DNA from: Amycolatopsis solani
GTDB taxonomy: Bacteria; Actinomycetota; Actinomycetes; Mycobacteriales; Pseudonocardiaceae
Assembly: GCF_033441515.1 (NCBI RefSeq)
Contig: NZ_JAWQJT010000004.1
Location: 62,001 to 126,000, forward strand
DNA: 64,000 nt
Direction of reading: 5' to 3'
Shown in pieces: positions 59,923-64,000 of the stretch (the first letter of the stretch is position 1; every line of letters begins with the position of its first letter). The notes beneath the pieces are model-generated. The model did not search any database. It had not been told where the DNA came from and worked only from the letters and a program-made list of their open reading frames with translations. The position numbers and the translations under genes were made by a program.

Positions 59923-60567
59923 TCAGCGGGCGAGGGACACCGCGAAGGGAGTGAACCCGTTGCGGCGCACGATGTGCGGAACGACGAGGATCATCGCTTC
60001 GGTGGCGCGCGCGGTGGTGATGTCACCGAGGTCCTCGATCCAGGCGGGCTCCCAGCCCAGGTCACCGAGAAGACCGGCGACGGTCTTCTTGGCCCGTTCG
60101 TCGTCTCCGGACAGATAGGCGGTGGGCGGGGTGCTCAGCGCCGCGGGGGCGGTCATGACCATGAACAGCATGGTGTTGAGGGTCTTGACGACCTGGGTGC
60201 CGGGCAAAGCGGCCTGCAGCTGTTCGGCGAGACTGCTGCCGGGGTAGCACAGGTCGCCGGGCAGGCCGTCGGCCCCGTCGACGGTGGCGTTGGAGACGTC
60301 GACGAGGATCTTGTCCGCCAGTTCGGCCCGCAGGGCGGTGAGCCGCTCCAGTGCGCTGTCGCCGGGGGTCGCGTTGATCACGACGTCCGCGGTGCGGGCG
60401 GTGGTGGCGTGGTCGGCGTGGCTGATCGACGTTCCCCCGGCGGGTGCCGTGTTCGTCACCTCGTCGTTCTCGCGAACGCCGAGCGTGACGCGGTGGCCCG
60501 CCCCGGCGAGGGCGCGGGCGAGGTTGGTGCCGACGCGGCCGGCGCCCAGGATGCCGATGCTGGTCAT
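59923..60567 (-). CDS. NADP/F420-dependent oxidoreductase-like protein (dinucleotide-binding)
   Basis: 214 aa. The N-terminal GILGAGRVGTNLARALAGAGH is an NADP-binding motif, followed by ADVVINATPGDSALE and QVVKTLNTMLFMVM. This is the pattern of F420H2:NADP oxidoreductase relatives (pfam F420_oxidored) common in actinobacteria. First gene of an operon whose upstream region is the second copy of the two-component promoter segment, so it likely belongs to the same regulon as the ABC exporter at 50083. Confidence 0.82.
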   Translation of the reverse strand: MTSIGILGAGRVGTNLARALAGAGHRVTLGVRENDEVTNTAPAGGTSISHADHATTARTADVVINATPGDSALERLTALRAELADKILVDVSNATVDGADGLPGDLCYPGSSLAEQLQAALPGTQVVKTLNTMLFMVMTAPAALSTPPTAYLSGDDERAKKTVAGLLGDLGWEPAWIEDLGDITTARATEAMILVVPHIVRRNGFTPFAVSLAR

Positions 60568-60632
60568 GACGGACTGCTCCTTGCGGTTCGGGTGCTGTGG
60601 GTGAGGGCCGCGGTGATCACGGCGAATGCGAC

Positions 60633-60738
60633 TGGTTCAGACGCTATGAGCGCGACGGGCGCGGCACACGGGCCCGTGCACCCGGATCAGGGGTGTAGCT
60701 GGCTACACCTTCACTGGGGTTCAGCAGAGTCGCGATCA
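60633..60738. repeat. Duplicated intergenic promoter segment, copy 2
   Basis: About 106 bp nearly matching 50858-50965, from TGGTTCAGACGCTATGAGCG through GGTGTAGC-TG-GCTACACC (60692-60709) to GAGTCGC. It lies upstream of the oxidoreductase at 59923 (minus). Only the outer bases of the long palindrome differ; the 8-bp core arms are intact. Confidence 0.85.
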
Positions 60739-60743
60739 ACCGC

Positions 60744-61979
60744 TCAGGTCGCGTCCTCCGGCTTCGCGGGCAGTGGCCACCTGAAGTGCGCGGCCACGGT
60801 GATCACGGCCAGCACGGCGGCGATCGCGAAGGCGCCGACGAGGCCGGTGCGGGCGACCAGGCCCCACCCCGCGCTCCCCGCGGCGACCACCGCGCCCGAG
60901 GTCACCGTGTAGGCCGCCATGATCCGGGCACGCATCGCGTCGTCGGCCACTCGCTGCGCCGCGACGAACGCGGACGTGCTGCCCAGCGTGAAGGCGGCGC
61001 CCGCGGCCAGCAGGGCCGCGCCGGCGACGACCGGCTGGGTGCCGAGGGCCGCCGTCACCAGCGCGAGGGCCAGCACGACGGCCGAGGCGACCAGCCCCCA
61101 CTCCTCCCCGCGGCTTTCCACGCGCGGCCAGATCGTCACCGCCAGCGCCGCTCCGGCACCGAACGCGGCCAGCAGCACGCCGAAACCGCCACCGGTGAGG
61201 CCGAGCCGTTCCCCGGCGAGGACCGGTGTCAGCGCCATCACCGCGGTCGCCGGCACGACGAAGGTCGCGTAGCGCGCCAGGATCCGGCGCTGCGGCGCGA
61301 CGACGACGCTGCGCAGACCGGCGCGCAACGACTGCCCGAAGGACTCCGCGGGCCGCGCCGGCGGAGCGGGAGCCTGCCAGGCCAGGACGGCCGGCACCGT
61401 GCAGGCGAGGGTGACGGCGTTGACGAGGAACACCCACTGCGTGCCGAGGGCGGCGATCACCAAGCCGGCGATGGCCGGGCCGGCGGCCTGGGCGACGTTG
61501 AACGTCAACCCGTTCAGCGCGACCGCCCGGCCCACGAGGTGCCGAGGGACCAGCGACGGCTGCACGGCCGCCCACGTCGGCGCGGCGATCGCCGTGCCGA
61601 GCCCGATGGCGAAGGTCAGCGCCAGCACGACCAGCGGGTCGGTCCAGCCCAGCCAGGTGGCCACGAACAGCGCGGCCGCGCTGAGCGCCATCCACGCCTG
61701 GCAGGCCACGAGCAACCGCCGCCGGTCGAGCCGGTCGGCGAGGGTGCCGGCGAGGAACCCCAGCGCCACCAAGGGGACGTAGGTTGCCGTCTGGATCAGC
61801 GAGACCTGCAAGGGCGAGCCGTCGTTCTCCTGGATCGCCCAGGCCGAGCCGGCCGCCTGCATGAGCCGTCCCACGTTGGCGACCAGCTGGGCCACGAACA
61901 GGATCCGGAACGCCGCGTGCGCGAACGGCGCCCAGGTGGAAACCCGCGAAGAGCGGCGCAAGGACGCCACTGCGGTCAA
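60744..61979 (-). CDS. MFS transporter (MFS_3/EntS-like)
   Basis: 411 aa from TTG 61979 (TTGA overlap with the SDR stop); GTG 61970 is an alternative start. Twelve helices. RILFVAQLVANVGRLMQAA in helix 1, LAGTLADRLDRRRLLVA as motif A, NGLTFNVAQAAGPAIAGL and TLGSTSAFVAAQRVADDAMRARI. Export-type family. Co-transcribed with aromatic-degradation genes, so it may move the substrate or a toxic intermediate. Confidence 0.85.
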   Translation of the reverse strand: MTAVASLRRSSRVSTWAPFAHAAFRILFVAQLVANVGRLMQAAGSAWAIQENDGSPLQVSLIQTATYVPLVALGFLAGTLADRLDRRRLLVACQAWMALSAAALFVATWLGWTDPLVVLALTFAIGLGTAIAAPTWAAVQPSLVPRHLVGRAVALNGLTFNVAQAAGPAIAGLVIAALGTQWVFLVNAVTLACTVPAVLAWQAPAPPARPAESFGQSLRAGLRSVVVAPQRRILARYATFVVPATAVMALTPVLAGERLGLTGGGFGVLLAAFGAGAALAVTIWPRVESRGEEWGLVASAVVLALALVTAALGTQPVVAGAALLAAGAAFTLGSTSAFVAAQRVADDAMRARIMAAYTVTSGAVVAAGSAGWGLVARTGLVGAFAIAAVLAVITVAAHFRWPLPAKPEDAT

Positions 61980-62779
61980 CGACCCGCGCCGGGACGGCGT
62001 GGGGTCCCGACGTGACTGGCGTCGAAGACCGTCCCGGTCACCGTCCGGGATTCGCCGCGGGCGGCCAACAGCACGTAGGGGCCGACGTAGTCCTCCGCGG
62101 TCGCCGACACGTCGAGCGCGGAGTACCGGCGCAACTGCTCCGCCGCGGGCAGCACGTCGCTGATGGCCCGGTCCCCCAGCCCCAGTGCGGCCGGTCCCCG
62201 CAGGTCCGTCGCCATGCCGCCCGGCGCGACCGCGTTGACCCGGACCCGCGGGGCCAGCTCGTAGGCCAGCTGGGAAACGACCCCCACCCCCGCGTGCTTC
62301 GAAGCGGTGTACAGGACTCCCCCGCCACCGGGGTACAGCGCCGCGTTCGACAGGGTGAAGATCATGGATCCGCCCCGGTCCGCCAGGGCTCCGGCCGCGG
62401 CGCGGGCGCCGACGACGTACCCCTTGACGTTGACGTCGAAGAGCTCGCGGAACCCGCTTTCGAGCTCGGCCATCGGCAGGTCGAGCAGCGGCCGGTTGAA
62501 GTCCCACAGCCCCGCGTTGCCCACGAAGGTGTCGAGGCCGCCGAAGGCGGAGACGGCGGCCTCGACCGCGGTTTCGTTGTCGCGGCCGGAGGTGACGTCG
62601 CCGTGCACACCCCGGACGCGGTCACCGTGCGCGGCCGCGAGGTCGTGCAGTTTCTCTTCGGACCGCTCGAGCACGGTCACGCGGGCGCCCTCGGCGAGGT
62701 ACCGGTCGACGACGGCGCGGCCGAGGCCGGAACCGCCACCGGTCACGAGGGCGGAGAGCCCCGCGAGCCGGCCGGGCAC
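61976..62779 (-). CDS. cis-Dihydrodiol dehydrogenase-like SDR (BphB/HcaB type)
   Basis: 267 aa from GTG 62779, overlapping the hydrolase stop by one base. Motifs: ALVTGGGSGLGRAVVDRYL (NAD binding), FVGNAGLWDFN, and the catalytic YTASKHAGVGVVSQLAYELAP. WDFNRPLLDLP and VNAVAPGGMATDLRGP are close to biphenyl/phenylpropionate dihydrodiol dehydrogenases, which re-aromatise ring cis-diols to catechols. Context with a C-C hydrolase and a ferredoxin reductase fits that route. Confidence 0.82.
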   Translation of the reverse strand: MPGRLAGLSALVTGGGSGLGRAVVDRYLAEGARVTVLERSEEKLHDLAAAHGDRVRGVHGDVTSGRDNETAVEAAVSAFGGLDTFVGNAGLWDFNRPLLDLPMAELESGFRELFDVNVKGYVVGARAAAGALADRGGSMIFTLSNAALYPGGGGVLYTASKHAGVGVVSQLAYELAPRVRVNAVAPGGMATDLRGPAALGLGDRAISDVLPAAEQLRRYSALDVSATAEDYVGPYVLLAARGESRTVTGTVFDASHVGTPRRPGAGR

Positions 62780-63636
62780 TAGACACGCTCCAGGAAGTGC
62801 TTCACCGCGGCGTTGAACTCCGCCGCGTGCTCGAGCTGCGCCCAGTGGCCGCACCGGTTGAACATCAGCAGGCGGGAGTCCGGGATCATGGCGTGGGCGC
62901 GCAGCGACATCTCGTAGTGCGCGGTGCGGTCGTCCCGCCCGTGCACCAGCAGGGTGGGCACCTCGGACTCGGCCATCTTCTGCCCCGCTTGCAGGAACCC
63001 GGTCCCGCCCGCACCGCTGCGCATGAGGTCGAGCCAGTTCCGCAGGTGTTCGGGCTTGCTCAGCGCGGTGCGCGACCGCTCCTCGGCGAGTTCACGGGTC
63101 GCGAACGAGGGGTCGAAGCACATCGTCCGGACGAGCTTCTGGAAGTTCTCCGGCGAAGGGTCTTCGTAGGCGTTGAAGATGCACTGCATCCCCTCGGACA
63201 GCCCGCTGGGAGCCATGACGTTCACGCCCCAGATCCCGGACCCCATCATGATCAGCTTCGAGACCCGCTCCGGGTGCTCGGTCGCCAAGACCATCCCGAT
63301 CGCGCCGCCCATGGAGTTGCCGACGACGGCGGCGCGGTCGATGCCCATCGCGTCCATCAGCTGGAGCACGGCCCGGCCCTGGTCGCGCCCGGTCTTCAGG
63401 TCCTGGGGGCTGGAGTCCCCCCAGCCGGGCATCGTCACGGCGACGCAGTGGAAGGACGCGGCGAGTTCACGGATGTTCGGCTCGAAGTTCGACCACCCGG
63501 TGGCGCCCGGGCCGGTGCCGTGGATCAACAGGAGCGGATGCCCCTCGCCTGCCTCGTTGACCTGGATCCGGTAGTCGGCGGTGTCGACGAGCCGGTAGGT
63601 CGATTCGTGGGTCAGTTCCGGAGACGGTGCAGTCAC
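62779..63636 (-). CDS. Meta-cleavage product C-C hydrolase (BphD/MhpC-like)
   Basis: 285 aa from GTG 63636 (GTGA overlap with the reductase stop); a longer frame lies inside that gene. Oxyanion motif LLIHGTGPGATGWSNF, nucleophile VVGNSMGGAIGMVLA (Ser near 110), Asp in LLVHGRDDRTAHYE and His in NRCGHWAQLEHAAEFN. HGTGPGATGWSN and GNSMGG are characteristic of carbon-carbon hydrolases acting on 2-hydroxy-6-oxo-dienoates from extradiol ring cleavage. Confidence 0.87.
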   Translation of the reverse strand: MTAPSPELTHESTYRLVDTADYRIQVNEAGEGHPLLLIHGTGPGATGWSNFEPNIRELAASFHCVAVTMPGWGDSSPQDLKTGRDQGRAVLQLMDAMGIDRAAVVGNSMGGAIGMVLATEHPERVSKLIMMGSGIWGVNVMAPSGLSEGMQCIFNAYEDPSPENFQKLVRTMCFDPSFATRELAEERSRTALSKPEHLRNWLDLMRSGAGGTGFLQAGQKMAESEVPTLLVHGRDDRTAHYEMSLRAHAMIPDSRLLMFNRCGHWAQLEHAAEFNAAVKHFLERV

Positions 63637-64000
63637 AACTCGCCAATCTGCTGGTTGGCCCGGCGCGAGCCGGGCAAGGTGGGACGCGCTTTCAGGAGCG
63701 TGCGCAGGTTCGTGCCGGAGCGGGCCAGCTGCTCGCTGCCGATCGGGACTCCCGCGGCCATCAGCCGCTTGACGACGCCGATCTCCCGGGAGGCGCCCAT
63801 CCCGGCGACCGCGCCGATGCGGCCGTGCCGCAGCCAGAACGCGAGGAACCGGCCCGGGGCCGCGCCCTCGCGCAGCACCAGTTCGTCGGTGGGCCGCGCC
63901 CGCCCGACGAGCTGCAGCGTCGCGCCGTACTGGTCCGACCACGCGTAGGGCGGGTCGGTGTAGCGGACCGGTTCGCCGGCCAGGGTCGAGCCCACCGCCG
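63633..64000 (-). CDS. Ferredoxin/FAD-dependent reductase, C-terminal part (truncated by window edge)
   Basis: The frame is open to the right edge, so the N-terminal FAD and NAD domains lie outside. The visible ~122 residues match the C-terminal domain of BphA4/HcaD-type ferredoxin reductases: DPPYAWSDQYGATLQLVGRA, FLAFWLRHGRIGAVAGMGA, then ARSGTNLRTLL. These reductases feed electrons to ring-hydroxylating dioxygenases. The oxygenase genes are presumably just beyond the window. Confidence 0.75.
   Translation of the reverse strand, partial: AVGSTLAGEPVRYTDPPYAWSDQYGATLQLVGRARPTDELVLREGAAPGRFLAFWLRHGRIGAVAGMGASREIGVVKRLMAAGVPIGSEQLARSGTNLRTLLKARPTLPGSRRANQQIGEL

Noticed and set aside
50858..60738. 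The two near-identical segments as ends of a composite transposon
   Set aside because: They are direct copies inside intergenic promoters, with no transposase and no obvious target duplications; a copied regulatory segment explains them better.
1..64000. tRNA, rRNA, CRISPR array, insertion sequence or integrase
   Set aside because: I found no convincing tRNA-like cloverleaf, ribosomal RNA core, regularly spaced direct repeats or transposase/integrase motif. The only regular repeat is the coding hexapeptide array at 12551-12802.

Overview
The window is high-GC actinobacterial DNA, most like Amycolatopsis or another Pseudonocardiaceae. This rests on the very strong third-position G/C bias, frequent GTG starts, ATGA/GTGA stop-start overlaps between co-directional genes, and the density of MFS transporters and of LysR, GntR, XRE and ArsR regulators. 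I see no rRNA, tRNA, CRISPR array or recognisable transposase. It reads as an accessory stretch of a chromosome.

Positions 1-10144 (+ strand): a tightly coupled operon, truncated at the left edge. It encodes both enzymes for L-2,3-diaminopropionate (SbnB- and SbnA-like), with the SbnA-like part fused in frame to an APS kinase. It also encodes a PAPS-type sulfotransferase, a large FAD/NAD(P)-binding protein, an aspartyl/asparaginyl beta-hydroxylase-like protein (frame disrupted), a FemAB/GNAT-like acyltransferase, an ATP-grasp ligase and two MFS exporters. No NRPS or PKS is visible. The best reading is an NRPS-independent pathway to a sulfated or N-sulfonated diaminopropionate peptide. This is the strongest candidate for an undescribed system here.

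10145-15337: decayed gene fragments, then a minus-strand polymorphic toxin of 1209 aa (coiled coil, membrane segments, 14 Pro-Gly hexapeptides, Hint protease, unknown C-terminal domain). Its stop overlaps the start of a beta-propeller-like partner or immunity gene. 15459-16861: a MarR/hydrolase divergent pair.

16886-33276: an N-aromatic catabolic island bracketed by two paralogous LysR regulators. One operon (22085 to 17858, minus) is the lower 3-hydroxyanthranilate pathway. A second (32218 to 25346, minus) has a cyclase/isatin-hydrolase-like enzyme, a ThDP enzyme, a thiolase-like/DUF35 pair, an acyl-CoA ligase and a transporter. A similar TAT-N12-ATA element lies upstream of both operons.

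33605-38021: a DinB-like protein and an arsenic island (ArsC, ACR3, ArsR, ArsI, an ArsM-GNAT fusion and a second ArsR). 38126-44027: an oxidoreductase behind a perfect palindrome, then a GntR-controlled set (MFS, SBP-fold protein, ornithine-cyclodeaminase-like enzyme, tandem EthD-like protein). 44106-52820: SDR/AraC pair, hydrolase, CPBP protease, FtsX-type ABC transporter and a two-component system. 52837-60567: a broken hydrolase, VOC protein, XRE regulators, esterase, multidrug MFS, methyltransferase, an IMPase-like protein with altered metal motif and an F420/NADP oxidoreductase. The promoter segment of the two-component/ABC locus is repeated about 9.8 kb away at 60633-60738. 60744-64000: an aromatic meta-cleavage type set (MFS, dihydrodiol dehydrogenase, C-C hydrolase, ferredoxin reductase), cut off by the right edge.
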